A stretch of DNA of 60,469 nt from an uncultured Acetatifactor sp. (GTDB lineage: Bacteria > Bacillota > Clostridia > Lachnospirales > Lachnospiraceae): the NCBI GenBank assembly GCA_910587555.1, contig CAJULV010000015.1, forward strand, positions 10,503 through 70,971, in the 5' to 3' direction. Below are positions 51,659-60,227 of this stretch, one piece after another; position 1 is the stretch's first letter, and every line of letters starts with the position of its first letter. The notes beneath the pieces were generated by a model that did no database searches, was not told the origin of the DNA, and was given only the letters and a program-made list of their open reading frames with translations. The translations under genes and the position numbers were made by a program.

Positions 51659-52345
51659 TCAATTCGTGGGTTCCCTGTCAAACTGATACCCAACGCCGAT
51701 AACGGTCCTGATACAGGTTATCGGCAGCTTTTTCCGCAGATTCTTCACATGGGCATCAATAATCCTGTCATTGCCGATATAATCTTCATTAAAAATGCTC
51801 ATAATAAGCTGTTCCCGGGTAAACACTCTGCCCGGCTCCTTATAGAGCGTCTGCAGCAGAAGATACTCGCTCAACGTAAGCGGCAGCTTCTCTCCGTCAT
51901 ACAGCGCGCAATACGCCTCCTCCTTCAGCACCAGGCCTTTTTTCTCTTCCTGTTCCGCCCCCGTCTGCCCGGCAGTCCGCCGCAGTATGGTTTCCATGCG
52001 CTTCAGCAGTATAATCGGCGATACGGGTTTGATCACATAATCGTCCGCATACAGGTTAAAAGCCTTCACCTGGGTTTTCTCATCCTCCAATGCTGTCAGC
52101 ATAATCACCGCCGTCTTCTTCCGGCCGGCATGTATGCATTTCAACACCTCAAATCCGTCCGCTCCCGGTACACAGATATCCAGCACCGCCAGGTCGAAAT
52201 CCTGATCCCGCACCAACCGGATGGCCGCATCGCCCCGCTCAACCGCGGTGACCTGATACCCGGACATCACCATGTATTCCGTCAAAACCTCCCGAATGGT
52301 GGGCTCATCCTCCAGAAATAAAATTTTGTACGGCGTCTCTTTCAT
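51659..52345 (-). CDS. OmpR/PhoB-family response regulator
   Basis: 228 residues: a receiver (about 1-120; LFLEDEPT acidic pair, phosphoacceptor in LAVLDICVPG, MLTALED and VIKPVSP with the conserved Lys) and a C-terminal winged helix (about 135-228; LTLSEYLLLQTLYKEPGRVFTREQLI ... HVKNLRKKL ... TVIGVGYQF). It presumably partners the kinase at 49467-51455 and controls the ABC-2 transporter. ATG 52345 has GGAGA upstream. The 200-nt gap before the kinase gene contains the truncated repetitive element. Confidence 0.93.
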   Translation of the reverse strand: MKETPYKILFLEDEPTIREVLTEYMVMSGYQVTAVERGDAAIRLVRDQDFDLAVLDICVPGADGFEVLKCIHAGRKKTAVIMLTALEDEKTQVKAFNLYADDYVIKPVSPIILLKRMETILRRTAGQTGAEQEEKKGLVLKEEAYCALYDGEKLPLTLSEYLLLQTLYKEPGRVFTREQLIMSIFNEDYIGNDRIIDAHVKNLRKKLPITCIRTVIGVGYQFDREPTN

Positions 52346-52547
52346 ACCGTCTAATCTCCCATTTCTACAGTGTCACTGCAGCATTACATTCCCTTCATCC
52401 CACCTGGCCGTCTTGCCGTCCTCATCCGATTGCACAGCATTTTGCCGGATGTGGGCAGCAGGGCGCACCTGGTACTGGCCTGTTTATTTTCAGCTGACCG
52501 GCGCGTACATCAATCGCCGATTGCCGAAGAATGAACACAATGCTGTC

Positions 52548-53462
52548 CTAATTCTCCAGAGTCGTCACGATATCCAGATTGCGCTCAAATGTAGATGCCG
52601 AAAAGCTTGACGGAACCTCTCCGTTAATCAATATCTGCACCTTATTCACGCTGCTCAGCTCCACAAGGGAATTGACAATGGCATACACGGACACATCGGT
52701 GGACACATTATTCACCACCGCCAGAAATGTCTCATCCAGGTTCACATAGCATATGCCGTCCTTAGTCATAACGCTGACGACCTTGGTCCCCGGGTTTATA
52801 GACGGATACAGCCCCTCAATCCGCCCGCTGGGACCTGCAATCAGCTCCTCCACCACAAAGCGCTCCAGGGGCGTATTGGTGGAATAATGCTTCTCCCTGT
52901 CCGCAGCAATCAGCTTAGTGCCGCTCTCATCCGCAAAGTACAGCCTGACTCTGGCCTCCTCATAGGTATTGATCTCATTGCCGTCATTATCGATAAACTG
53001 CTCCGCATTCATCCATCCCACCGCATTTTCTTTCCTGTCCAGAAGCTGGCTGCCCTCCACAGTAATCATCACCAGGCTGACCTCCGGCAGCTGCGTCAAT
53101 GTGCGCACCACCGCGGCACGTACCAGGATTTCCGTAATATGCGGCAGCTCCTTGTAGGCCGCATCCACATCAATCTGCAGTTTTCCTTCTTCGAGACTCA
53201 TCCCCAGCACCCGAAATCCCATGGCAAACGGCGCCTTATATTCCAGCTTCTCCGGGTCGGTAGACAGACATTCCATCAGTTCCTCCAGCTGTTTTTCCGG
53301 CGTCTCCGCCTCCATTGCATGCGGATGCATCTCCACCTTCGTCTCCGAATTGCTCACATAATATACCTGATAGACGTTCACGCCCTCCTCTTCCTTTCCG
53401 GCACAGGCACCGGAAAACAAAGCAGCCGCCAGGAGCATCCATATTATCAACAGTTTCTTCAT
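52548..53462 (-). CDS. GerMN-domain lipoprotein
   Basis: A 304-residue secreted lipoprotein. The signal peptide has the lipobox LFSGAC, with Cys at about residue 20. Two GerMN domains follow: about 75-170 (EQLEELMECLSTDP ... GMSLEEGKLQIDVDAAYKELP) and about 175-300 (RVRLYFADESGTKLIAADREKHYSTNTPLERFVVEELIAGPS ... VNKVQILINGE). GerM-type proteins act at the forespore-mother cell interface in Bacillus; lipoprotein forms near two-component systems are common in Clostridia with unclear role. Start 53462 (MKKLLIIW) lies 9 nt after GGAGG. A GTG three codons earlier is too close. Confidence 0.88.
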   Translation of the reverse strand: MKKLLIIWMLLAAALFSGACAGKEEEGVNVYQVYYVSNSETKVEMHPHAMEAETPEKQLEELMECLSTDPEKLEYKAPFAMGFRVLGMSLEEGKLQIDVDAAYKELPHITEILVRAAVVRTLTQLPEVSLVMITVEGSQLLDRKENAVGWMNAEQFIDNDGNEINTYEEARVRLYFADESGTKLIAADREKHYSTNTPLERFVVEELIAGPSGRIEGLYPSINPGTKVVSVMTKDGICYVNLDETFLAVVNNVSTDVSVYAIVNSLVELSSVNKVQILINGEVPSSFSASTFERNLDIVTTLEN

Positions 53463-53525
53463 AACGCTCACCCTCCGTTTACCGGCACCATATTACATTG
53501 CTTCCCGCGGGCAATAGCCAAGCGG

Positions 53526-53591
53526 ATTCGCCAGCATCCACCTGGCGAATGCCGCAAGGACTACATCCCAAAGTGTCCGAAGGACACTTTT
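53526..53591. other. Two hairpins between kinase and GerMN genes
   Basis: ATTCGCCAG-N7-CTGGCGAAT (53526-53550) and AAAGTGTCC-gaa-GGACACTTT (53570-53590), both perfect. They sit in the 197-nt gap upstream of the GerMN gene. No T-run follows on the minus strand, so they may be processing or stability elements. Confidence 0.5.
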
Positions 53592-53659
53592 AGCTTTACA
53601 GCGCTACAAGCTCGATGCCCCGTTGCTTGCAGCAAGGTTGTTGACTTCCCGAACACGCT

Positions 53660-55147
53660 TCAGGCAACCACGCTGCTCCCCGCGTTGCTCAGCGGAATCC
53701 TCACGGTAAAGCAGGAACCCTCCCCTTCCACGCTGGACACCGTTATTGCGCCGCGGTGCATCAGGACGGCGCTTTTCGTAATGGCAAGCCCCAGACCCGT
53801 ACCGCCAATCTCCCTGGAATGGGATTTGTCTACACGGTAAAATCGTTCATAAATATGCGTCAGGGCGTCTTCCGGTATTCCCAGCCCTGAATCGCGCACC
53901 TGAAACGTAAAATACTGATGGTCCGCATCCAGTTCCACCTTCACCCAGCCATGCTCTTTATTATACTTTATGGCATTCTCCACCAGATTTGTCATGATCA
54001 ATGTCAGTTTCACTTCATCTACTTCGGCCACAACGGGACGTATACTCTCGAATACCACTTCCACATCCTTCTTCCGCGCAATGGGACGCAGACGTTTTAA
54101 AATCAATTCCGTCAAGTCATTGATGCTTATGGATGCAATATTCATCTCCTGCGCTTTCTTATCCATCTTTACCAGCACCAGCAGGTCCGTTATAATCTGA
54201 TTCTCCCTGTCAATCTCTGAGGCGATGTCCTCCATAAACTCCCTGTACAATTCCGCAGGCGCATCCCTCTGGGCAAGCAGTGAATCCGCCAGCACCTTGA
54301 TACCCGCCATAGGCGTTTTCAGCTCATGGGACACATTTTCCACAAATTCCTGCCTGGAATTATCAAGCGACCTCATCCGCTTCAGCAGCTGGTTAAAGGC
54401 TTCCACGATATGCGCCGTCTCCGCGTAGTCAGGGACGGAAATACTTTCATCGCTGTACCCTGCCTGTACCTCATTGATTGCCTCCGTCACCCGGTTAAAC
54501 GGGCGCGTCAATATCACGGACAGCACCATGGCCATAGCCACAATCACTACAATCATCAGATTCTGCAGAAGTACGGATTTTCGGTTCAGCACCTCCAGCG
54601 TGGCAACCGTCGCATCGTTGGAAATGCTGGTCAGCATGACGCCCACCACCTTATCGGCCTCTACGCCGGCATCAATGATCGGCGTAGTCATCTCTATATA
54701 GCCGTGTTCCCTGTCATAATTGGACATACTTTGTCCCTGGAAGCATTTGATCACTTCTTCGGAGATGATGGTCTTGCCCTCGCTGATGTCATAGGTATCC
54801 CGAACGACGCGCAGGCTGGAATCAATAATCATGACACGCCCTTCATACAGATTGGAAATCATCTCCAGCTCCGCGTTGATCACGTCGCGGGACACACTGC
54901 TGCTGTATCCCTCCGGCTTTGTATTAAAATAATTATTGCTGATAAGGTGATTTCCCACAATCATCAGCTGATTTTGGACAGTGGAAATTCTCTGTTGGAC
55001 AGAATGATCTTCATAATTATCCAGAATTCCATAACGTACAATCATGCTGGGGATAAAACCCGCCGCCAGCACGATGATAAAGATGCGCGCCTGAAGGCTG
55101 CGCAGAGACAGAAGCCTCTTCAGCTCCTCAAATATTTTTGCCGCCAT
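53660..55147 (-). CDS. Sensor histidine kinase
   Basis: A 495-residue kinase: TM1 (about 20-42), an extracellular sCache- or PAS-like domain (about 43-190), TM2 (about 196-216), HAMP (about 213-268; TRPFNRVTEAINEVQAGY), the H-box FVENVSHELKTPMAGIKVL, the N-box TNLVENAIKYNKEHG, and G-boxes DSGLGIPED and GGTGLGLAITKS. The layout is WalK/PhoR-like. ATG 55147 has GGGAGGGG upstream. It follows its response regulator by 92 nt. The external domain shows no repeats, unlike the other kinase in this window. Confidence 0.93.
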   Translation of the reverse strand: MAAKIFEELKRLLSLRSLQARIFIIVLAAGFIPSMIVRYGILDNYEDHSVQQRISTVQNQLMIVGNHLISNNYFNTKPEGYSSSVSRDVINAELEMISNLYEGRVMIIDSSLRVVRDTYDISEGKTIISEEVIKCFQGQSMSNYDREHGYIEMTTPIIDAGVEADKVVGVMLTSISNDATVATLEVLNRKSVLLQNLMIVVIVAMAMVLSVILTRPFNRVTEAINEVQAGYSDESISVPDYAETAHIVEAFNQLLKRMRSLDNSRQEFVENVSHELKTPMAGIKVLADSLLAQRDAPAELYREFMEDIASEIDRENQIITDLLVLVKMDKKAQEMNIASISINDLTELILKRLRPIARKKDVEVVFESIRPVVAEVDEVKLTLIMTNLVENAIKYNKEHGWVKVELDADHQYFTFQVRDSGLGIPEDALTHIYERFYRVDKSHSREIGGTGLGLAITKSAVLMHRGAITVSSVEGEGSCFTVRIPLSNAGSSVVA

Positions 55148-55239
55148 TTGCCCCTCCCGCCTGATGCCCGGCCTTTATGAGGGCATACTGTTATATACCG
55201 TTCCTATCGCATTCCGCAGTCTTACGTTTCTTATATGCA

Positions 55240-55938
55240 TTACACCTGAAAGTAATAGCCCACTCCCCACTTCGTATGCACATACCTGGGTTCGCTGGGA
55301 TTGGACTCCACTTTCTCCCGAAGCCTTCTGATATGTACATCCACGGTGCGCACATCCCCCGGATACTCAACTCCCCAGACCAGCTTCAGCAGGCTCTCCC
55401 GGCTGTACACCTTGTCTGGATTCAGCATAAGAAGCTCCAGCAGCTCGAATTCCTTGGCAGTCAGGCCAATCTCTTTCCCCGCAATGAAAGCCCTCCGCCC
55501 CTCACAGTCCAGGCGCACATCTCCGCGCTCCACGCTCTTAGCCGCGGGCGTCTCACCCATAATCCGCTTTGGCTCCGTGCGGCGCATAATCGCCTTGATT
55601 CGGGCCTTCACTTCCAGAATATTAAAAGGCTTCGTGATATAATCGTCCGCACCGTATTCCAGCCCCAGTATCTTATCCATATCTTCGCCCTTGGCGGTCA
55701 GCATGATAATGGGTACATTGGAAAATTCCCGAATCTGCTGGCAGACCTCAAAGCCGGTAAGCTTCGGCAGCATCACATCCAGAAGAATGATGTCGTATTG
55801 ATTGGCCCGGGCATATTCCAGGGCTTCCTCCCCGTCATACGCACAGTCCACCTTCATATCATCCTGCTCCAGACTAAAGCGAATTCCCTTCACAATCAAT
55901 TTCTCATCATCTACTACCAAAGCCCTCTTCCCAGCCAT
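55240..55938 (-). CDS. OmpR/PhoB-family response regulator (WalR/PhoP-like)
   Basis: 232 residues: a receiver (acidic pair VVDDEKLI, phosphoacceptor in ILLDVMLPKLTG, MLTAKGED and ITKPFNI) and a winged helix (GLTAKEFELLELLMLNPDKVYSRESLLKLVWG ... VDVHIRRLREKVE ... TKWGVGYYF). The ATG at 55938 is preferred, since GGAGGG forms codons of a longer ORF from 55950. It lies only 19 nt after the comEA stop, so the competence protein gene and the two-component system may share a transcript. Confidence 0.93.
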   Translation of the reverse strand: MAGKRALVVDDEKLIVKGIRFSLEQDDMKVDCAYDGEEALEYARANQYDIILLDVMLPKLTGFEVCQQIREFSNVPIIMLTAKGEDMDKILGLEYGADDYITKPFNILEVKARIKAIMRRTEPKRIMGETPAAKSVERGDVRLDCEGRRAFIAGKEIGLTAKEFELLELLMLNPDKVYSRESLLKLVWGVEYPGDVRTVDVHIRRLREKVESNPSEPRYVHTKWGVGYYFQV

Positions 55939-55957
55939 AGCACCCTCCACAGCCTTC

Positions 55958-56575
55958 CTAGTTTACCGTTATCAAGTCACGAATTTTTTCATACATTGCA
56001 TTCTTGATTCCCGACACCTTCATAATGTCCTCACAGCTGTCAAAGCCGCCGTTTGCTTCCCTCCAGGCGATAATATCCGCAGCCCGGCTCTCCCCCACGC
56101 CCGGCAGGGTACAGAGTGCCGCCGCGTCTGCAGTGTTGATGTTCACCAGCCCGGAAGATGCATCCTCACCGGAAACCGTCTCAATCTCCTCGCCTTCCGC
56201 AGGGAAATACAACTTCTGCCCGTCGCTGACCCAATCCGCCAGATTGACTGCCTCCCGGTCCGCATCCTCTCCGAATCCGCCTGCGGCGAAAAGGGCATCC
56301 TCCGCCCTGCTCCCCGCCGCAATCTCCACCACGCCGGGATTCATCACCGCACCGCATACATAGACACGGATTACCGCCTCCTCTTCCTCGGCCGTATCCG
56401 CTCCTTCCGAAACGTCGGACGCTTTCCCCGGTACCTGTTCCCCCTGCGAAGCGCTTTCCGCCGCCTGGCCCTGTGTCTCTCCGATCCGAATCATACCGCT
56501 CTTTTTGCCGCAGCCGCAGCACAGGGCACAGACTGCCCCAATCCACAAAAATGCCAGAATAAATTCTTTTTTCAT
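55958..56575 (-). CDS. comEA: ComEA-type helix-hairpin-helix DNA-binding protein
   Basis: A 205-residue membrane-anchored DNA receptor. The N-terminal segment has a Cys-rich hydrophobic stretch (LAFLWIGAVCALCCGCGKK) that may act as anchor or lipobox. A SLBB domain (about 65-125; VYVCGAVMNPGVVEIAAGSRAEDALFAAGG) is followed by a ComEA-type HhH (about 143-205; VNINTADAAALCTLPGVGESRAADIIAWREANGGF). ComEA binds incoming DNA for ComEC. An ATG at 56578 is also possible; 56575 has better spacing from GGG. With comEC in the same window this suggests a DNA-uptake route, though pilus genes are not seen. Confidence 0.9.
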   Translation of the reverse strand: MKKEFILAFLWIGAVCALCCGCGKKSGMIRIGETQGQAAESASQGEQVPGKASDVSEGADTAEEEEAVIRVYVCGAVMNPGVVEIAAGSRAEDALFAAGGFGEDADREAVNLADWVSDGQKLYFPAEGEEIETVSGEDASSGLVNINTADAAALCTLPGVGESRAADIIAWREANGGFDSCEDIMKVSGIKNAMYEKIRDLITVN

Positions 56576-56728
56576 CATAGTCCCTTTCCCTTTCCGGCGG
56601 AAACCGCGTATATGCCCCCGAAAAGCAAAAAGGGATTGCCTCTCCATGCTGATTTCTTTATTGTATCGGAATTGTATCCTTTTTACAAGTGCCTTTATAA
56701 AATCTTCATGAAAATTTCCGTTTCTGTC

Positions 56729-57160
56729 TCATTTCCACTTAAAAATAATGATGCCTGCCACAGCCACGGCCATCCCCACAGCCTTGCGCCACTCCCACGG
56801 CTGCTTCTCCACCCCGAACCACCCAAACAGTTCAATTATATAAGCCACCGCCAGCTGAGCCACCACAATCAGCATAACCGCCTTGGCAGGTCCCAGCATA
56901 TCCATACTCTTTATCACGGTATAAGTGATAAACGCGCCGATTGCACCGCCCAGGAGCATGTATTTGGGCTGCACGGTGAAAACCTTCATCAAATTGCTTC
57001 TGTCCGTACAGACCCAGGCGCCCAGGCAGACGAACAGCGCCGTCAGCTGCACAAATGCACTGGCTGTCCAGATACTGGAGGACTTCGTCACCTGCGTGTT
57101 GAACACCCCCTGCACACTCATCAGCGCACCGGAAATCAGAGCAATAAAAAATCCAATCAT
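56729..57160 (-). CDS. DMT-family small permease (YdcZ/DUF606 type)
   Basis: 143 residues with five hydrophobic helices: GFFIALISGALMSVQGVFN at the start, AVMLIVVAQLAVAYIIELFGWFGVEKQPWEWRKAVGMAVAVAGIIIFK at the end. This is half the length of a normal DMT transporter and matches the DUF606 type that works as a dimer or pair. Substrate unknown. Start 57160 (MIGFFIA) lies 9 nt after AAGGAAG. A GTG at 57169 is too close. It appears to be a single-gene unit. Confidence 0.85.
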   Translation of the reverse strand: MIGFFIALISGALMSVQGVFNTQVTKSSSIWTASAFVQLTALFVCLGAWVCTDRSNLMKVFTVQPKYMLLGGAIGAFITYTVIKSMDMLGPAKAVMLIVVAQLAVAYIIELFGWFGVEKQPWEWRKAVGMAVAVAGIIIFKWK

Positions 57161-57269
57161 AGAATGCACCTTCCTTTCGGGAACCGAAGCCCCTGTCCCG
57201 GGCTGTCCCTTTTTCTCTAAGTGTATCCTGTGATTGGAAATTTATGCGCTCATGCGCCTCTACATTTCC

Positions 57270-58682
57270 TTACTTCCCCGCGGCACTGATCTGAGACGAA
57301 ATGGCTTCGTCCAGTTCCTGCACCAGCGCTGTAACGTCGGCGCCGTTCCACACCTTCGAGAACAGCCCTTCCAGCTGGAGCCAGAAATTCCCGGTTTCCA
57401 TCATTTTCGGCAGCGGCACGCTGTCCGCGTATTCCGTTTTAAAAACCTGCAGTGCGCCGTTATCCGCATTTGCCTTCAGATTCGCCGATACCTTTCCCGT
57501 CCTCTCATACAGGGAATCCGCGCATTCCGTCACCAGCCAGGCAGCGAAACGGTTTGCAAGCGCGGCATGTTCCGAATAGCTGTTCACCGCCACTGCATTG
57601 GTCACAGACATGGAACGGCTCTGCAGTTCGTCGCTCACCTCAGGCATGGGGGCTATCCCGTATTCAAAGTTCAGGCTGCCCTCCGCCTTTGCATCCTCCA
57701 GGCGTTTTACCACATCCGTTGTGGCAATGGTGAAAACCAGCTTTCCCTGACAGAAATCATCTATTACAGTTGTGTAGTCTACCTTTTCGGATTCTATGAA
57801 AAAGAACTGGTTCAGCGCTTTATAAACCTCCAGGCACTGAATGGTTTCAGGATTGCCGATACTGACCAGGTCCGGGTTATCCCCGCTGTCCCCTCCTACA
57901 ATCATATAATTTCCAACCATCCAGTAATTGTAGAAAATGTCGGACACATCCCACTTCATGACACCGTCCACCCCCAGGGGCACGTCAAAGGTAACCGCTA
58001 TATTCAGGATATTATCCACGGTAGCCGGCACCGCCTGGCTGTAATACGTTTCCCGGAGAACGGACAACCGTTCCTCATCTACCGCAATCCCGTCTGCCCC
58101 CTCCGGATTCTCGTCCAGCTCGCCTTCCTCCAAAAGCTCTTTCATGGCAATCTGCGATGCCCACTCCTGCAGATAAGTGTCATTATAGACAAGCGCGCTG
58201 GTCTCAAAGAAAAGGGGGTATCCCACCAGCTTCTCCTGATAGGTTACCGCCGAGAGGGCGGCCGCCGGAAAATTCTCCCCGTTGCACACGCCTTCCGCAT
58301 CCTCGATCTGCGATGCCAGCCCTGCCAGGCATGCCTTCTCCAGTGAATCATTGCTGATAATGTAGACATCCGGCACCTGCTCTGAAGAGACGGAAGCCCG
58401 ATTCACCGCTTCCAGATATTCCCCGTCGGAAACCAGCACCGGAATCACCCTCACATCCTCCTGCTCTCCAAAGGAAACGGCAGCGCTGTTCAGGAAATTC
58501 GTCATGCTTTCGTCGGAATACCAGAAATAAATCGTCTCCTTATCAGCAGACCAGGGCAGGCGCAAGCCCGTCCCGTCATCCGAAGTCTCCCCGTTTCCGG
58601 CCTGCAGGGTTCCCCCGCAGAAAAGCCCCGCCGCCATGGCCGCCACCACGCCCGCCGAAATCAATTTCTTTCTAAAATGCAT
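57270..58682 (-). CDS. Extracellular solute-binding protein (family 1 type)
   Basis: A 470-residue secreted binding protein. Signal peptide residues about 1-30 (RKKLISAGVVAAMAAGLFCGGTLQA) lack a good lipobox. The mature part has the two-lobe pattern of sugar-ABC receptors: ETIYFWYSDESMTNFLNSAAVSF, VPDVYIISND, LVGYPLFFETSALVYN, LVFTIATTDVV, and the C-terminal ANRFAAWLVTECADSLYERTG. No ABC permease gene lies beside it, so its partners must be elsewhere. Start 58682 follows GAGGG at 7 nt. It is 97 nt downstream of the aminotransferase gene. Confidence 0.88.
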   Translation of the reverse strand: MHFRKKLISAGVVAAMAAGLFCGGTLQAGNGETSDDGTGLRLPWSADKETIYFWYSDESMTNFLNSAAVSFGEQEDVRVIPVLVSDGEYLEAVNRASVSSEQVPDVYIISNDSLEKACLAGLASQIEDAEGVCNGENFPAAALSAVTYQEKLVGYPLFFETSALVYNDTYLQEWASQIAMKELLEEGELDENPEGADGIAVDEERLSVLRETYYSQAVPATVDNILNIAVTFDVPLGVDGVMKWDVSDIFYNYWMVGNYMIVGGDSGDNPDLVSIGNPETIQCLEVYKALNQFFFIESEKVDYTTVIDDFCQGKLVFTIATTDVVKRLEDAKAEGSLNFEYGIAPMPEVSDELQSRSMSVTNAVAVNSYSEHAALANRFAAWLVTECADSLYERTGKVSANLKANADNGALQVFKTEYADSVPLPKMMETGNFWLQLEGLFSKVWNGADVTALVQELDEAISSQISAAGK

Positions 58683-58779
58683 TCTTATACCCTCTTGTGC
58701 GCATCGGCGCACACGCCAATCCATATTTGCCAGTTGATGACAGACCGCAGGTCCGGCATGGAAAGTTTGGCTTCCAAAT

Positions 58780-59979
58780 TTACGCCTCCCGGGGTTCCAT
58801 GCAGCTCTCCAGTATATCAATCATTTCATCAATGTTTGCCTTGGAAACAATAAGCGGCGGCAGAAAGCGGATAATATTTTCTCCCGCATTGATCAAAATC
58901 AGCCCTTCCTCCAGCGCCCGGCCGATCACATCCTTAACAGGGCAGTTAAATACCAGGCCCTGCATCAGCCCCTGTCCACGGCGTTCCAGAATACAGTCGT
59001 ACTTTTCCTTCAGCCTGTCCAAACTGCTCTCCAGGTAAGGAGCCACCTCCCTTACATGTTCTATTATATGGTTCTCCTCGAATAAAGCAAGAACTTTTTC
59101 CACTGCCGTGCAGACGAAGGGATTTCCGCCGTAAGTACTTCCGTGGTCTCCCGCCGTCAGGGAATTTGCCGCCACCTTTTCCGTCATCAGGAACGCGCCT
59201 ACGGGGACACCGCATCCCAGGGCTTTCGCCGTGGTCAGAATATCCGGCTTCACCCCGTAGCGCTGCCAGGCAAACAGGTATCCCGTACGTCCCATACCGC
59301 ACTGAATCTCGTCCAGGATAAGGAGGATATCCCGTTCTTCGCACAGAGCCTTTACTTCCTTTAAAAAGGCTTCCGTGGCGGGGATAATGCCGCCTTCTCC
59401 CTGAACAGGCTCCAGGAGGACGGCACAGGTCTTATCGGTCAGCTGTCTCTTCACACTCTCTATATCGTTTAAATCAGCAAACCGTATATTTCCAATCATT
59501 GGTTCGAATGCTTCCCGGTATTTGGGCGTGCCGGTTACGGAAAGAGCGCCGAAGGTCCTGCCGTGAAAGGAATGGTTCATGGCAATGATCTCATGGTCTG
59601 CGGCGCCGTCCTTTTGAAAGGCATATTTGCGGGCCGCCTTCAAGGCTCCCTCAATGGCTTCGGCTCCGGAATTGGTAAAAAACACCCTGTCCATGCCCGA
59701 TGCGGCAGTCAGCTTCTTCGCCGCCCGAATGGCCGGGACATTGTAATAGTAATTGGATGTGTGAAGCAGCTTATCAATCTGCCCCTTCAGGGCATCGTTG
59801 TATGCTTTGTTATTGTATCCCAGGGCAAAAACGCCTATACCGGAGGCAAAGTCCAGGTATTTGATGCCGTCCGTGTCGTATAAATATACGCCCTCACCCC
59901 TGTCCAGGACCACCTGATAGCGGTTATAGGTGTGGAGCAGGGCGCTTTCCCCTTCCTGGATATATTCCTGCATGTTCAT
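58780..59979 (-). CDS. argD: Acetylornithine-type class III aminotransferase
   Basis: A 399-residue PLP enzyme: TNSGAEAIEGALKAARKYA, HSFHGRTFGALSVTG, EPVQGEGGI, LILDEIQCGMGRTG and the PLP Lys in TTAKALGCGVPVGAF, with STYGGNPFVCTA. Length and motifs best match N-acetylornithine aminotransferase (arginine synthesis), but no other arg gene is in the window, so a related omega-aminotransferase remains possible. Start 59979 (MNMQEYIQ) follows GGAGGT at 6 nt. The longer frame to 60042 is not favoured. Confidence 0.85.
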   Translation of the reverse strand: MNMQEYIQEGESALLHTYNRYQVVLDRGEGVYLYDTDGIKYLDFASGIGVFALGYNNKAYNDALKGQIDKLLHTSNYYYNVPAIRAAKKLTAASGMDRVFFTNSGAEAIEGALKAARKYAFQKDGAADHEIIAMNHSFHGRTFGALSVTGTPKYREAFEPMIGNIRFADLNDIESVKRQLTDKTCAVLLEPVQGEGGIIPATEAFLKEVKALCEERDILLILDEIQCGMGRTGYLFAWQRYGVKPDILTTAKALGCGVPVGAFLMTEKVAANSLTAGDHGSTYGGNPFVCTAVEKVLALFEENHIIEHVREVAPYLESSLDRLKEKYDCILERRGQGLMQGLVFNCPVKDVIGRALEEGLILINAGENIIRFLPPLIVSKANIDEMIDILESCMEPREA

Positions 59980-60227
59980 GTCGTTACCTCCCTGTCTGTT
60001 TCGCGGGCTGCACGTTATTCGCCACAAGCCCGGCATAGGCATACTGCTCCTGAACAGAATGCCTGTTTTATCTCTTCTGTCTGATGTGCCGTCTCCCTGC
60101 TTTCAGGGAGCCTCATGATTACTGTTTACCCTGCGGACCCGATCTATGCAGGCTGCCGCGGAATTTCCCTTTTTCATACCCGGTACTTCTCTCTGCCGGG
60201 GTGCTGCGGCTGCTTACATTTCTCTGC

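Noticed and set aside
545..53667. 16-bp identical segment AACACGCTTCAGGCAA at 545-560 and 53652-53667
   Set aside because: A single 16-bp match in 60 kb can occur by chance, and the flanks do not match. The second copy lies across the end of a kinase gene.
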